From Mixophyes australis (taxonomy: Eukaryota > Chordata > Amphibia > Anura > Limnodynastidae), in contig JAVHZZ010000002.1 in assembly GCA_036250195.1 (NCBI GenBank), positions 369,708,124 to 369,772,123 of the forward strand: a DNA stretch of 64,000 nt. Direction: 5' to 3'. Under the pieces are notes generated by a model. That model did not search any database, had not been told where the DNA came from, and saw only the letters and a list, made by a program, of their open reading frames with translations. Of this stretch, positions 1 through 11,790 are shown piece by piece. Positions within the stretch are counted from its first letter, which is position 1. Every line of letters starts with the position of its first letter. The translations under genes and the position numbers were made by a program.

Positions 1-2823
1 GCCAATACAATGTTGGGGTGACAGGTTATTTGAGTGTATCTTGAACTGTCACAACCCTAATTATTACAGTTATGTTAAAAACACCCCATTTACTATAATT
101 ATGTCCCGATATGTAAAATCATCTAGTGCAACACATACCAATAATTATCTTCTGTGCTAATGAAAGTTAGGCCTTAGCAGTTCCCTCTAGTGGTGGGAGA
201 GTATTACTGCATAAAGCATGGTTGCCTAGATCAATACTAACCACTGCCCCACAAAGGCCTCATACAAGTTTGCAGTCTTTTCAATTAACTCTATTGCACT
301 ACTTTTAAAATGACCTGAAAAAAAATATTTTAGACTGCAGGCTCTTTACATGGGCAACTCAGCAGGTGGTTTGCTTAGAGTATGTAATGTGTTCTTTTAG
401 TACGTATAGGTAGACAATGCATTAGTCTTGCAGCTAGTTCAGTTTCTATCGTGGGCAACTAAATGCTGTACCAAGCAAAAACAAAAAAATGCAAAAATAC
501 TAATTATAGGGTATGAACAATGCAATAGAAATTCTAGCTCAGCTTTGTGGCGTTACATCAAATCTCTAATAATGCTAGGCCAGCGCTGCCAAGGATTACA
601 TTTATGTCTAAATGTTGTTCTATACAGAGTAACATTTCTCCAAGGCTAAAAATTGTGCGGCTCTCTGGAAAAAAACAAACTTATTTCAGAAGCTATTTTT
701 AATCTTGCAATTTAACAGTTTAAACAAATGCTAGACTTCACGGTCCATTTATTGGGCTCAACGACTTGAAATAGAACAGCAATCAGCAAGTGGAATTTTT
801 TTATGAGCTTCCTAAAGTAACCGTCTCTGACAAGAAGGGGCCACACTAACAAATGTGAGGGCAATGCTATCATCTCTTTGCTGGCGTTCCGGCTGAGACA
901 GGTAAGCGGTAATAACAGTGCAACACTGGGGGGATGTTACGTTTTCATGTTGAAGGAATGTTTGATCATTTCTCTATGACAAATATACCGCTTTATTTGT
1001 ATCTGAACTGTTCAGCGCCTTGCCCTGCACCAGGAGAACCTCTGATGAAAGTGGCCAGCACAAAGCGAAGGATGATAAGCGATATTTCACTTACGACTAA
1101 CCGCGTATATTGGGAACTCAGTCTTAAATATCAGAATATGGATGCAAGATGATTGGTGTAGGGTACAAGCAGCATTTATGCTGCAGTTTAGTACTGAAAA
1201 CCTGCGCATCTAGAACTTGCATGCGTTTAAATAATACAATTACAGTCATGGAGATTCACCACCAACAAAAGAGCCCTATAGGAAAATTTCATTTGTACAT
1301 TCAGGGAAGGGTGGTGGCTGTAACAGTTAAATGTTTAATGGGAAGACCTGCATTAACTTCCATTACTCTTCATGTTAATTTGCAAAAGAAAAACAAACAC
1401 ACACAACAATTATCTTCTAGCCTCAAACTAAACCTTTAGACAAGCTTAAAAAACCCTCTGAAACTACCTTCTTAACCTTTCTATACAATTCTACCAGATA
1501 ACTTCCTTACTACACAGTTCACTCAAAGACATAAGTACCAAGCAAACTTCCCATTTACAAAATACAGCAGAATTGCAGGTTTAGAATACTCCCCGTTCAA
1601 AAAGAGAAACTTATTAAAAAGGGAAGAATTATAAAAACACTAGATAATAATATATGAGATATCTGCTTGTCTGTCAAAGGTATCAACTATTTAATTGCAT
1701 CATACTCCAGCTGTGAGAAAGCCTCCTGCAGCTAAGGAGTGCATTGTAGCTCACACCACTATGGTCAGCACAACCAGCATAACTACTCACCTATTTATAG
1801 ATTTATTTATTTTATTTGGGGGGGGGGGGGGGGGGGGGGGGGGGAGGGGTACAGTTGCTACCTTTTCTACTTGTGCTGTGTGTTTTTTGGATACATGTCT
1901 TATGTGTTTATTAAAGAAGAATGGACTTAGCCCACTGTTGCTCCCCCATTTATACGCACAGCTTGACCAAAGTGCATTCTGGTAACTAGGCATTAACTAG
2001 GACAATCACCCAGGCTACTTCAGTAACTCTGTCCATACTTTACCCAAGGGATGTTGGCTGAATTTGCAATGACTGCTCAGAAAAGAGTAACCTCATATAA
2101 TGAATGGAAACAGCATTTGTATTTCTCCACACAGACACTAAATGCAGCAGAAGTAGGGATCACTGGTACACACTGTACTCACAGTTCATTCCTCATAGCA
2201 GGCTGCCCAGGAATGACATCATACACAGCAGGAGGATGTGTGTCTGCAGTACGAGTCTCAGAGTTGGCGATGCCAACGGACACAAAAAAGCACTTTTAGG
2301 AAACTCTCCACAGTAAAATACAAAACCAGCTCAAACAAGTGAAGACACTGGTCACTTAATTGGTTTTCAACGAGCAACAAACAAGTTAGTTGGTCTATTT
2401 AAACGGCTCCAATAACTGACAATTATTGACAAAGATTTCACACAAGTTTAAAGAATGGAAGACTTGATCAGGAAGGAGTTTCTCCCACACCAAGCAGACT
2501 TCTTATCAGTATTGCCATTGAAGGCCACTACAGCCAATTCACTTTTCAGGCACATTTTGCAAAACATTGCTGATAACAGAAGGGTCAATTTTCTAAGCCA
2601 AACCTTCTACTGCAACTACACCAGTCACTATGTTATATTAATTAATGTTATATATAATGTTTACAGAATACAAAATATTAACATAGAAAGCGTTATTCAC
2701 CCTCACTGCACCAAGATACATCTTGAATTGTCTTAACAAATCACCAATTTACAACATACAGATTTGGTCACTCCTGCTGCAAATCACAAGACAAACGTGA
2801 AGGTCTGACAGGTTGCTACAGCT
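1..2823. other. No gene recognised; AT-rich unique-looking DNA
   Basis: Only short open frames without domain, splice or codon-use support are present. Apart from the poly-G run listed separately I see no repeat hallmark. It may be intron of the minus-strand transcription unit proposed to start near 9.7 kb. Confidence 0.5.
1818..1849 (+). repeat. Poly-G run, 27 G then A then 4 G
   Basis: An unbroken run of 27 G followed by AGGGG, preceded by TTTATTTATTTTATTT. Such runs are length-polymorphic and error-prone in sequencing and can form G-quadruplexes. Open frames through it (poly-Gly or poly-Pro) are artefacts. Confidence 0.95.
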
Positions 2824-3116
2824 TATTATCATTTATATAGCGCCACTAATTCCACATCGCTGAACAGAGAACTCACTTACATCAGTCCCTGCCCCAATAC
2901 AGCTTACAGTCTCAATTACCTAACACACACACACACAGACTATGTCAATTCTGATAGCAGCCAATTAACTTACTAGTAGTATGTGTTCGGATTGTAGGAG
3001 GAAACTCCATGCAAACACAGGGAGAATATACAAACTCCACACAGATAAGACCATGGTCGGGAATCAAACTCATGACCCCAGTGCTGTGAGGCAGAAGTGC
3101 CAGCTACTAAACCCAC
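2824..3116 (-). mobile_element. V-SINE-like SINE, diverged
   Basis: Read on the minus strand it has the tRNA-like head remnant (GTGCTGTGAGGCAGAAGTGC on plus), the V-SINE-type core (GGGAGAATATACAAACTCCA on plus) and the L2-like tail (AGCGCCACTAATTCC on plus). A short (AC)n lies between core and tail. It is more diverged than other copies, for example at 12.6, 27.8 and 56.2 kb. Naming it V-SINE is from memory of the DANA/HE1-type core. Confidence 0.75.
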
Positions 3117-4252
3117 AAAATGACATCATAGGTCAAATTAATTAGAAGCTAATGGGGTCTATTCAGCTACTGCATAGTCATGAAAATGTACTTATGCTTT
3201 TAAATGCATAGGGAACAGTAACTCAAGACAAAAAATGCCTTTCCATTTAATAAAGAATGCCAAGCCATTGTGACTCTACAGGAGCCTTGCACAGTAGTTA
3301 GGCCTCACTTGGTGATGAGCCCGAGGTTTACAACTCATAATCTGCCTGCTCTTCTGCAGCACAATGAGATGATTAAAGCTAAAGAAATTTTAGGTACATA
3401 CATTTACAGTGCCCTACACAAAAATAAACAAAAACTTGCTTGCATCCAATGCTTTCAAGTGCCTTTTAATGTAATCATTAAAAACTAGCAATTCTAATTA
3501 TCTTAAATGTTAATAAGCAACATTTGGTACAACTGAACACAAATACGCTTATAAAACATTCCCCCTAATATAACAGTATGAAGAAGCAATTTACAATACA
3601 TGAGACATGTTTGAAGTTATGAGGGCAATGACTAAATACCAGCCTGACTTCACTGAAAGATTACGGTTATGTGCCACACAACACAACTTTTTACAAACAA
3701 ACGTTAAGACCAACAAAATTACACATATGGACAGAAATCAACTTTCTCCTGTAAAATCATAGATCATACATTTGCAAGCATTTATCAATAGTAAAAACCA
3801 TCAAGACACTAGATAAACAAAAAAACGTTTGATCATAAAGACATACTTCGATTTGATCATTGAGGAGCCAATTTAAATGGTTAGTTCCCATTATGTCCTT
3901 TTCACAAAGATAATGGGCATGACAATGTTAAAATGCCAAATCGTGTATCGCAGGAAGTAGCCCAAGACACGATCGGTCTCAATTATTTCTTTTTAAACTG
4001 TGACACAAATACTCCAGGGGGTTGGAACAGTTTAGTAACCTCAAAATATACTGCCTTATATGCAAAACAAATTAAATACATGTTACTTTATTGTAACAGG
4101 ATCTAACTATTGTGACAGCACAATAAGAGTGTGTGCGAGAATAGGTCATAACTTACATTGGAGCAATATTTTCATTGATTTCTGTTTAGTATCACTGTTA
4201 AAGCAGACTGTTTCCGATTGTATTGTAAAGAGTTCCGAAGTTTTAATAAGCA
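3117..4252. other. No gene or clear repeat seen
   Basis: AT-rich sequence with only short chance open frames. Confidence 0.5.
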
Positions 4253-4417
4253 ACTAGTAGGTTAATTGGCTGCCATCAAAACTGAACCTAGTCTCTCTGT
4301 GTCTATGTTAAGGAATTTAGACTAAGCTCCAATGGGGCAGGGACTGATGTGAATGAGTTATCTGTGCAGCTCTGCGGAATCAGTGGCGCTATATAAATAA
4401 ATGGTGATTATGATGGG
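4253..4417 (+). mobile_element. V-SINE-like SINE, 5'-truncated tail
   Basis: Starts at CAACTAGTAGGTTAATTGGC and continues through TAGACTAAGCTCCAATGGGG and GCGCTATATAAATAAATGGT to an imperfect TGATTATGATG end. The tRNA head and core are missing, as expected from 5'-truncated reverse transcription. Confidence 0.75.
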
Positions 4418-4597
4418 TGTCGAATAAAAGGATAGCAAAAAATTCACACAAAGAATCAGCAGTTTATAAACTAGAAGCGGTTCTCCTAGTACATTTGTAA
4501 ATGCCATTTTAATAGATTATCTTTAAATATACTACAAAGCAGGGAGCAATTATGCATATTGTAAATAAAATCCATCTCCCTCTTCATCCAACACCAT

Positions 4598-4819
4598 GGG
4601 GCATATTCAATTGTTGCCGTTCCCGCAGCGTTAAAAGTATTACCGTTATTACGATAATACTAAGCCAGATTTCAGCTCGCAGCTCCCAGAGTTGCGAGCT
4701 GAAATCCAGCGTGAAAAGTACCGTAATAATGGTATTAAAGCGCACCATTACCGTAATGACTGTAATAGTGCGCACGCCGCGTTACTTTTACATGTAACGC
4801 CAACAATTGAATATGCCCC
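4598..4819. mobile_element. Palindromic MITE, 222 bp
   Basis: Terminal inverted repeats GGGGCATATTCAATTGTTG (left) and CAACAATTGAATATGCCCC (right) are exact complements. An inner inverted pair, GATTTCAGCTCGCA with TGCGAGCTGAAATC, sits in the middle, and both flanks hold related AGTATTACCGT and TACCGTAATAATGG motifs. No coding capacity. The superfamily is unclear because I could not define a target duplication. Confidence 0.85.
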
Positions 4820-7800
4820 TTTGTTTGAATCCACTCATTTAATTGCTGTTACAACGTTACTGGGTGTTCCATGTCTATTCCTGTGAGAATGTATTTCATT
4901 TTACGGATTTGCCTACCGAGACTACTGAAGGGCAACAGGCATGTTAATAGGCAATAGCTGTACAATGGTAACGGAAAACAGGTATACTCCAAGGTTTTAG
5001 AATCGAGACAACAAAAAGGCTCACTATAGAACTTACAAAGTGCTAGCGAAGACAGGTGATTGTGCTACATCGAAATCGCACCACATCGGAAAAGCAGACT
5101 GCTGCAACTTACTAGACCTGTTAGAAAGAAGGTATGACAGTCAGAAGACAGATCATTAATGTCCACACTAGTAAACGCTAGAGGGTCAGCCACCAGAGAC
5201 AAAATGAAGTTATAGGGGAGCACTCTGAAGCTGGAAATGGAGCCATCACATAACAAATGGAAACTAAAAATGAGCAAATTGATTTCTTGAGCCATCCAGT
5301 GCCTAGAATACAGTTTCATTAACATAGCTGTACGTAAGCATCCTTCGCTCAACACTTAATGTGTGGTTCGCAATCTTTCTTCAAGACAATGCTCTTGATA
5401 AAACTGTAATTAAAGTCATTTTCAGAGAATTGGCAATCCTTTGCATACAAATTAAGCAAAGTAGCAGTAAAACTATCACAAACTACATCAGGCTCTGGAA
5501 CCACTGGGACAAGAACACAATAAAAGCCAGGATTAAGGAGAATGCATGCAATACATTTTAGTGATAAGAGGAACACAGACTAAAACTAGGTTTAATCTAG
5601 CGGTTTTACTTTATCAAACTGAAAAAAATCCATAAGTAGTATTTCCACCCTATTTTTTTTCAATGTCTGCGTGGTAGCAGCTATCTAGAAGTGTTCACAA
5701 CTTCCATACTCCTGCCTCCCGCAGCATCTGCTCACTGCAGAGAGCTTGCTATGGTTGACAGATGCCGCGACTACTATGCAGAGGTGGATACAAAGTATCC
5801 GGACAAATCTGACTTCTCTGTACTATGCTCCAGCATTCTGTCTCTGGTAACTTAGCAGCCTGGAGCCACAGCAAAAAGAATGCTGGGACATGCTGCAGGC
5901 AAATTAGACAAGCTGCCCCACAAACACTATAGCACCCGTAAACAGGAGTAAATATGACAAGTGCAGTCATTTCAAAACCCCTATCTTTCTACAGTGATAT
6001 TTAGAGGATACCTCAGTACAGAGTTTGTTTCTTTTACAATATCCTGCGCTGACTGCATTTGTATTGCATATCCCAAAGACAAAAAGTAATAATTTTTTTC
6101 CCTTTGGCTCAGCATCTCTGACTTAGACCTATCTCATTAGAAGGAAGTTTCGCTAATCACACTCAATATCACAAAATATATAACTATCAAATCTGAAAGA
6201 GAATCCAAATCGCAAAGTAGAGAAAATCATGTATTATTCAGGAGCCGATTAGGCAAATCTAGGAGCCAACGTGAGTCAGGAAATGTGTGTATCCCATAAT
6301 ATCAATAGAAGGGTCTGTCAAAAGTTAAACGTCAGCAGTCACTTTTCGGGCACATTGGCTACCTGGCTCCTGCTCTGATTATATCTGACATAAAACAACA
6401 CATAGCTGGCAGAGGACTGCTGTGAGAACAGAGATCTTCCAACCACACCAACAAGTTATAATACATTCTAGAATTGATCAAACAGCTATTGTGTGGCTAC
6501 ATTAGACAAGGATACTGCCACTCAGGACTAGCAGCAGAAATGGCCTGTGTGGCCAACTTTAGGTCTTCCTTACATTTATATGGCCAACAAAATTGTATAT
6601 GGGTTGACACTTGTTTCACTCAATGACCAACTATCCAGGAACTAAAGCCAGGCGGAGCACCCGAATAGACTTTCAGCTGCTGTAATACAACAGACAGAAG
6701 AAGGCTGGTACATGAAATGGGGTTTTTGTAATTCAATGCAGCTGTGTAAATTTTTTGCGGTTCCACTTCTCCAGAACTGGCAGCTGGGAGGAAATCAAGT
6801 GGATGGTCTCATTTATATCATCACCTTAAAAATTGGTAAAAGGGTGTTCATACCAATCTTCCTTCCTCCAAGTGTCCGCATGCACTTCTTTACAACAACT
6901 ATAGATGGTAGTGATGGGCCAGAAGTAGCATTATCACACCCTACACCTGACCTATGATCCCAACATACAAATGACAAGCATGGGAACTCTAGAAATGACA
7001 ACCAGAAACATTGCTAAACACCCATTCAGAGGCCAAGGAAGGAGGCTGTCCCAGGGATCAGTATATAAAAAATACCCTACCAAAACACCTTTAAAGACTA
7101 CAATTATACTATTAATGTTTCAAAAGGAGAAGACAACTGAAAACTGATAGTATTTGCATTTTAATCATCAATAACACAATTAAAGAAATGTAACTTACAA
7201 AAACCTCACCAATTTACAGTTTGGCAGAAACCATTCACTCAATAGAATAGTGGACATAGCCCGTATGTAACCCATTAATGTGCTAGGAACCAGTGATATT
7301 ACTACGAGTACTGCCGCTAATACTTGTGAGCTCCAACATCTTCTCTGAATTAGGCAGGCAAAGCTAGAAACAATAAAAATATGAACGCATGAAAAACCAA
7401 TCAGGTTACGGTTTATACCAAAGCTAACTTCAGAAGTGCACCTATTCCCAGAAGTACAAGCACAACCATCCTCACAGGATAATTTAGTAAAGGAAAACAT
7501 GTGTAAAATATGGCAGCATAGATATTACCAGCTAGATGAAAAGGGCTTTTTTTTAACCCATTATTGGGGACAAACATGAATCTTGCAAGCTGAAGGGAAT
7601 ATTATACCTTCTAAATTAAGGCCTCAGTCACAAAAACACACATGCGTAGTATCAACTGTGGTCCAATAAAACTAAAGGACACTTTTTAAAGGCAATAGTC
7701 ACTCTACAAAACACCATATGATGTAAAAAATTCCATAATTAAAAAAAAGTACATCACACTGCCTTTATAGAAAGATTCGTGAAAAAGCATTTGCCTCAGC

Positions 7801-8362
7801 TTGCACTGTAATTCAGTGAATAAATTGTTGTTCAAAAGGCAGCATGAGAGCAAGCTGGAGATCCTACAGGTCAGACTAGGAGGACTGTAAATTGATTGTG
7901 CAGTATGAACAGCTGTAAGTTAACAGGCTAGTGCCATACCTGGTTTATAGGGGCATTTATCAGGGACTTTGGCAACTACCTGATATATGACACACTAACA
8001 AAGGAAGACCAAGCAGTAGGTAGAGCAATGAATATTTTAAAGCAAATATATCAGCAAGTCTCAGGAACACCAATATTATGATTATTAAAAAGGAGTTAAC
8101 ATTTAATTAGACTAGACCTATCCCCTCCATGAAATACGGTACCAATAACATTTCATTAATTAAAAATACTTCTACCAGTCAAACACACCAGTAAAAAATA
8201 ACTTATTGGGGCTAAATGTGTGCGAGATAGTATGGAAGCCTTATGAAGCACAAAATGGCTGGTAAAGGAGGATATTATCTTAGACTGAGCCACATAGCAA
8301 ATGTATATATAGTGTCAAAGGGAGGTTTTATAAATATATAGGAGACCATTACAATCCTCTAG
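4820..8362. other. Anonymous DNA; no gene recognised
   Basis: Several short open frames exist (for example 5065-5355 and 7195-7500 on minus), but none shows a recognisable domain, a convincing splice pair or a conserved-looking composition. If the minus-strand promoter at 9.7 kb is real this is its first intron, and a short exon could be hidden here. Confidence 0.45.
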
Positions 8363-8600
8363 AATACAGGCTCTCATGGGCAGCGTCCTCTCCAACCATT
8401 GTCTCATGTCTGTCTCCATTGTATGTCCTTATGTCTTTTGCTGCATTCTGTGTTTGACTCACACTCATCTGTGCTTCTTAAGAGCAACTGCCCCATATAT
8501 TTGTGTTTTTGCTTACTGTATCCATTATATTCAATCTATAATTGTTTTAATACAGTGCTATGGAATCTGTGGAACCTTGGAAATACATAACATTACATAT
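8363..8600 (+). mobile_element. L2-like LINE 3' tail, degraded
   Basis: Follows the layout of L2-type 3' UTRs: GGCTCTCATGGGCAGCGTCC early (compare TAAGCTC..GGGCAGGG in cleaner copies), then TTGTCTCATGTCTGTCTCC, ending ACAGTGCTATGGAATCTGTG. The short open frames that cross it are not genes. Confidence 0.55.
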
Positions 8601-9180
8601 ATTAGAATAACCTGTGCTTCACGATTAGTGGCACTTTACTTTCAGTTTGTAAACTAGTCAGATGTCTTTTAAAGTTGACTATAAATATATATCCTAAATA
8701 TAGCAAAGAAAGGTGAATTGTACCGTTTGCCTTTTCATGAATATCAAATTATTGTTTATTCAAAATTATCTCTACTCACTGCCATATTTCTGTAGAAGTA
8801 GCTTTATAATCATTTATTTACAGGGGTGGCACATATGCCATAAATGACAGTTAATGACTTGGGCCAGGACATATGCTTTAGTACACTTTTTTAGAACCTG
8901 TTTAAATCTTCTAGTATGATTGTATTTTTATGTATTTAATGTAATTTATAATAAATACGGACAGCACTGTATAGCCCACTTTAAGGGGCATGATGGCAGC
9001 CCACAAGGTTCATAAATATTTTATGCATCACCTCACTAAGACTGTAGTTTCATGTTCTGGGCTTAATTAACCTTTATTACACTATAGCTGCCATGTTAAT
9101 TATACACCAATGACCTTACAAGAAGGGGAGTGGAGCCCTATTTAGGGTATTAGAAGGTATTGGAGAGGACTTGTTTCTAG
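8601..9180. other. No gene; flank of the CpG island
   Basis: AT-rich transition into the CpG-rich block. A CCCTATTTAGGGTA motif at about 9138 is TATA-like and palindromic, but nothing else supports a plus-strand start there. Confidence 0.4.
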
Positions 9181-9590
9181 CGAGGTGCCAGACTGGATAA
9201 CGAGAGGAGAGTGCTGCAGAGCAGCTGATTCCCGGCACCAGACAATGCCGGGGAGCTCAGGACAGGCCACAGCCATTACACTTACATTTCTGAAGTCCAG
9301 TGTTCATCTGCGGGTGAGGGAGAAGCTGGAAGGCGAGGTCACCTGGTCCTGGCTAACAGGCCAGCATGGCAGAGCTGCACTAACACCGCATAGGGGGGTC
9401 GCACTCCTCCTCGCACTGTACATGGAGAGAAAGCACAGGTCAGACCGGGGGCACAACACGGAGACACTAGACACACTGCGGGGCGTAGCCACGGGAGGGC
9501 CCACCACCCAGCAGCCACCGGGGGGAGGACGGGCTCACCCACCCAGGCGACCGGGGGGGGGGGGAGAGGGCCGCAGCGCCGCTCACTTAC

Positions 9591-9700
9591 CTGGGCTGGA
9601 TCGGATGATGAATGGCAGCGCTCAGCCCCGTCCTCCTAGTGCCTGCTGATTTGCCGATTACTATTTGGTGAATCAGCAGGCACTGAGAGAAGGGGCCGAG
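9591..9700 (-). other. Putative non-coding first exon, minus strand
   Basis: On the minus strand the sequence CAGCCCAG|GTAAGTGAGC gives an exact consensus 5' splice site, with exon end at 9591 and intron start at 9590. It lies about 120 bp downstream of the inverted CCAAT box. No ATG is seen on the minus strand between the hairpin and the donor, so this stretch would be 5' UTR. The 5' end is approximate. A TATA box is absent, as usual in CpG-island promoters. Confidence 0.5.
9638..9684 (-). promoter_or_regulatory. 14-bp perfect hairpin in first exon/TSS region
   Basis: AGTGCCTGCTGATT (9638-9651) and AATCAGCAGGCACT (9671-9684) are exact reverse complements, separated by 19 nt. In a minus-strand transcript this would be a strong 5'-UTR stem-loop. 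In DNA it may instead be a palindromic protein-binding site or a small repeat. Confidence 0.75.
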
Positions 9701-9727
9701 CTCTCTCATTGGTCCGCCCGGCGCCAG

Positions 9728-9735
9728 TGACGTCA
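9728..9735. promoter_or_regulatory. Consensus CRE (CREB/ATF site)
   Basis: Perfect palindrome TGACGTCA inside the CpG island. CREB/ATF factors bind this site in many CpG-island promoters. It sits 15 bp beyond the inverted CCAAT box. Confidence 0.8.
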
Positions 9736-9841
9736 GCGCGCACTGGCGTGCTGCGGGGTGTCGTCACGCGCGTGCGCGTAACCACCAACAGAAGTCGCAG
9801 ACGCTGCCCCACCACCCACCGCCATTTCAGCCAAACACCCG

Positions 9842-9851
9842 GCGCATGCGC
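9842..9851. promoter_or_regulatory. NRF1 site
   Basis: GCGCATGCGC is the perfect core of the NRF1 palindrome and sits at the outer edge of the CpG island. Confidence 0.75.
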
Positions 9852-9900
9852 ACTCTGCCGCTGTCGTACAGCACGTACCAGTATTACCCGTCTGCAGCAC

Positions 9901-10332
9901 GGGGTATACTGATAAAGGTAGAAGTCAATACTATTTAAGATCTTTAATCTTCTTGCAGGGTAAAATAAGTGTGGGCTCATATTTTAGATGTAGTTACGTC
10001 CACGACTTGCTGCTGTTTTAATTGCAAGAGCTAAGATTTGACATTACTTATACACGTGTTATTTCATTGTAGTCCTGAAAACATCACATAGCCAAATATA
10101 TACATAATAATAATTTAAAAAAAATTAGCACTGCCTTGTAATCAGGTGGACTGAAGTAATAGAAAATTTAGCAAAGTGATATTGTATAAAGAGCAAGGAA
10201 ACTTATAGCTATATAATGTATCTTTTTGTGGCAGTTTACCCCCAATTGTAAATCCGTATTACATGTATTGGGCATTGTGTAGTAGATGTATGTGTTAAGA
10301 ACCCCGATCACTCCAGGTGGGTTACTTTATCT
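9901..10332. other. No gene or repeat recognised
   Basis: AT-rich DNA immediately outside the CpG island. Confidence 0.45.
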
Positions 10333-10333
10333 A

Positions 10334-10536
10334 AGCCTGGGTACACACTACAGATTTTCCACCCGATTATCGGGCCAATCACACAATAAACGACCGCTCG
10401 GCTGGATATTGCACTAATATGTACACTTCAACGATGAACGATTATCATTCCAGAGCACATCTTATCATTTGCTTTGATTTTATAAACTGACTGTATATCT
10501 CGTTCAACAATGTCATTCCAATTCTGATATAATGCT
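10334..10536 (+). mobile_element. Harbinger-like MITE, left part only
   Basis: Begins AGCCTGGGTACACACTACAG and continues with CGATTATCGGGCCAATCACA, AATAAACGACCGCTCGG and CAATGTCATTCCAATTCTG, all shared with copies at 11.05, 28.35 and 42.17 kb. The right half and right terminus are missing. Confidence 0.75.
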
Positions 10537-10837
10537 ATAGCATCAGGAGAAATGTTGAATAGTATAACCAGCCTTAGACAGAGGTCTATTTTTTTTTTAT
10601 TTCTGTCACTTCTTTCAATCTGGAGCAACTAACACTTTCTGATGTCACACCATGTTTTATGAACTTATTTGATGCTCATTACTCATGCACTTTAATCATA
10701 TTTAAACACCTTGGGGATAAGAACAAGTAATGTGGTGTATTAGAGCAAATTATTTACATTAGATACCTTCACCAATATGATGGGGGGGTCTCTAGAGATA
10801 CAAATCACTGAATGAATGCAGTGGCTAGACTAATTTT

Positions 10838-11790
10838 CCTCTACTGCTGCTCCGCTCTGTATGTCCCTACATTGGTTGCCTTTATTTTACTGAGTCCAAT
10901 ATAAAATACTAACTAGCATACAAGACTATAAACATTACTGCACCAACATACATCTCTTTACTTGTAGAGAGCAAAGGGTAAAGCAGGGAGAACAAGATCT
11001 GTGTTTCTCCTCCTGTTGTTTGGAATGCCCTCACTTGCACAACAAGACTTTAGCTGGGTAAACACTACAGGTTTTTCAACCAATTATCGTGCCAAAAACA
11101 CGATAAACGACTGTTGGGTCCGATATCAAAATAATGTGTACGGTCCCACAATCATGTTTTATCGCACCAAAGCACATTGTATTGTTTGATTTGACTTTAT
11201 AAATGGAATAAAAATCTTTATCAACAATGGAACGATGTCAGGCAAGTATGGAAGTGTGTATGTACTCGCGACCAGCAGTGTAGCCAGATCTCCATGGAGT
11301 TTGCAGCGTCACAATCTTTTCAGCAGATGGTTATGACAGATGAAGATCACTGATCTGAAGGTAAATCGTGTAGATGTATACACATAAATTTGCATGCACA
11401 TCAGGGCTTTCAGTCATTGGCAGAATCGTTGCAGAGATCGTATCTGCAGTAATTTTCTGTAGTGTGTACCCAGCTTTTCCTGTAGCCTCCAAACTTTTAA
11501 ACATTCCCTGAAAACTAACCTTTGCAGTCAAATTTATCAAATTCAGTTAATGTTATCAATTCCCTAACACCCCCCCAACCCCCCAACCCTCTACACAGTG
11601 ACACATAAAACTTACATGCATTATCTTTCTATGTTCAAACAACCCTTTGACCTCCGGACCAACATTATTGTGTAACTGGATCACTTAGCTGAACCAACAT
11701 GCAATATGTGGAACCTGTATTGTTGTATAGACTGTGAGCAGGGCTCTCTTAACTCTTGGTCTGCCTGTTTGTATCCAGTCTCCTCTCCTT
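10838..11790 (+). mobile_element. L2/CR1-like LINE 3' end, interrupted
   Basis: Decayed C-terminus of a non-LTR retrotransposon ORF2. 'HWLPLFY*VQYKIL' is encoded near 10870 (compare the LHWLP..YRI.FKI motif of L2-type ORF2) and 'WNAL' near 11020. After the inserted MITE (11053-11474) the frame continues with 'LQTFKHSLKTNLCSQ', as at ORF2 ends, and stops near 11570. A C-rich stretch and a tail with ACTGTGAGCAGGGCTCTC follow. Stops and the insertion make it inactive. Assignment to the L2/CR1 group is by motif memory. Confidence 0.65.
11053..11474 (+). mobile_element. Harbinger-like MITE, full length
   Basis: Left terminus GCTGGGTAAACACTACAGG and right terminus CTGTAGTGTGTACCCAGC are inverted repeats. 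The left flank is TTA and the right is TTT, consistent with a decayed TTA duplication. It holds the family's internal AGATGGTTATGACAGATGAA segment. It lies inside a LINE ORF2 remnant, so it is younger than that LINE copy. Confidence 0.8.

Larger units (their letters stand above)
9185..9900 (-). promoter_or_regulatory. CpG-island promoter, probably minus-strand
   Basis: CpG density rises sharply compared with everything else in the window. On the minus strand, in order, lie a perfect NRF1 palindrome (GCGCATGCGC, 9842-9851), a GCGCGTGCGCG stretch near 9770, a consensus CRE (TGACGTCA, 9728-9735), a CCAAT box (ACCAAT, 9713-9708), a likely start around 9.62-9.70 kb, and a strong splice donor at 9590. 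This is the usual layout of a housekeeping-type RNA polymerase II promoter. A divergent plus-strand transcript is possible but I see no donor for it. The host gene is not identified. Confidence 0.7.

Noticed and set aside
1695..1993. Frames with poly-Gly or poly-Pro around 1.8 kb
   Set aside because: They are translations of a 27-G run and have no other support.
5065..5576. Minus-strand frames as coding exons of the 9.7-kb transcription unit
   Set aside because: There is no recognisable domain and no clear acceptor-donor pair; the lengths are those expected by chance in AT-rich DNA.
9185..9649. 154-codon plus-strand open frame in the CpG island
   Set aside because: GC-rich sequence has few stops. 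The frame has no domain, runs through a poly-G stretch, and is antisense to a better supported exon and splice donor.
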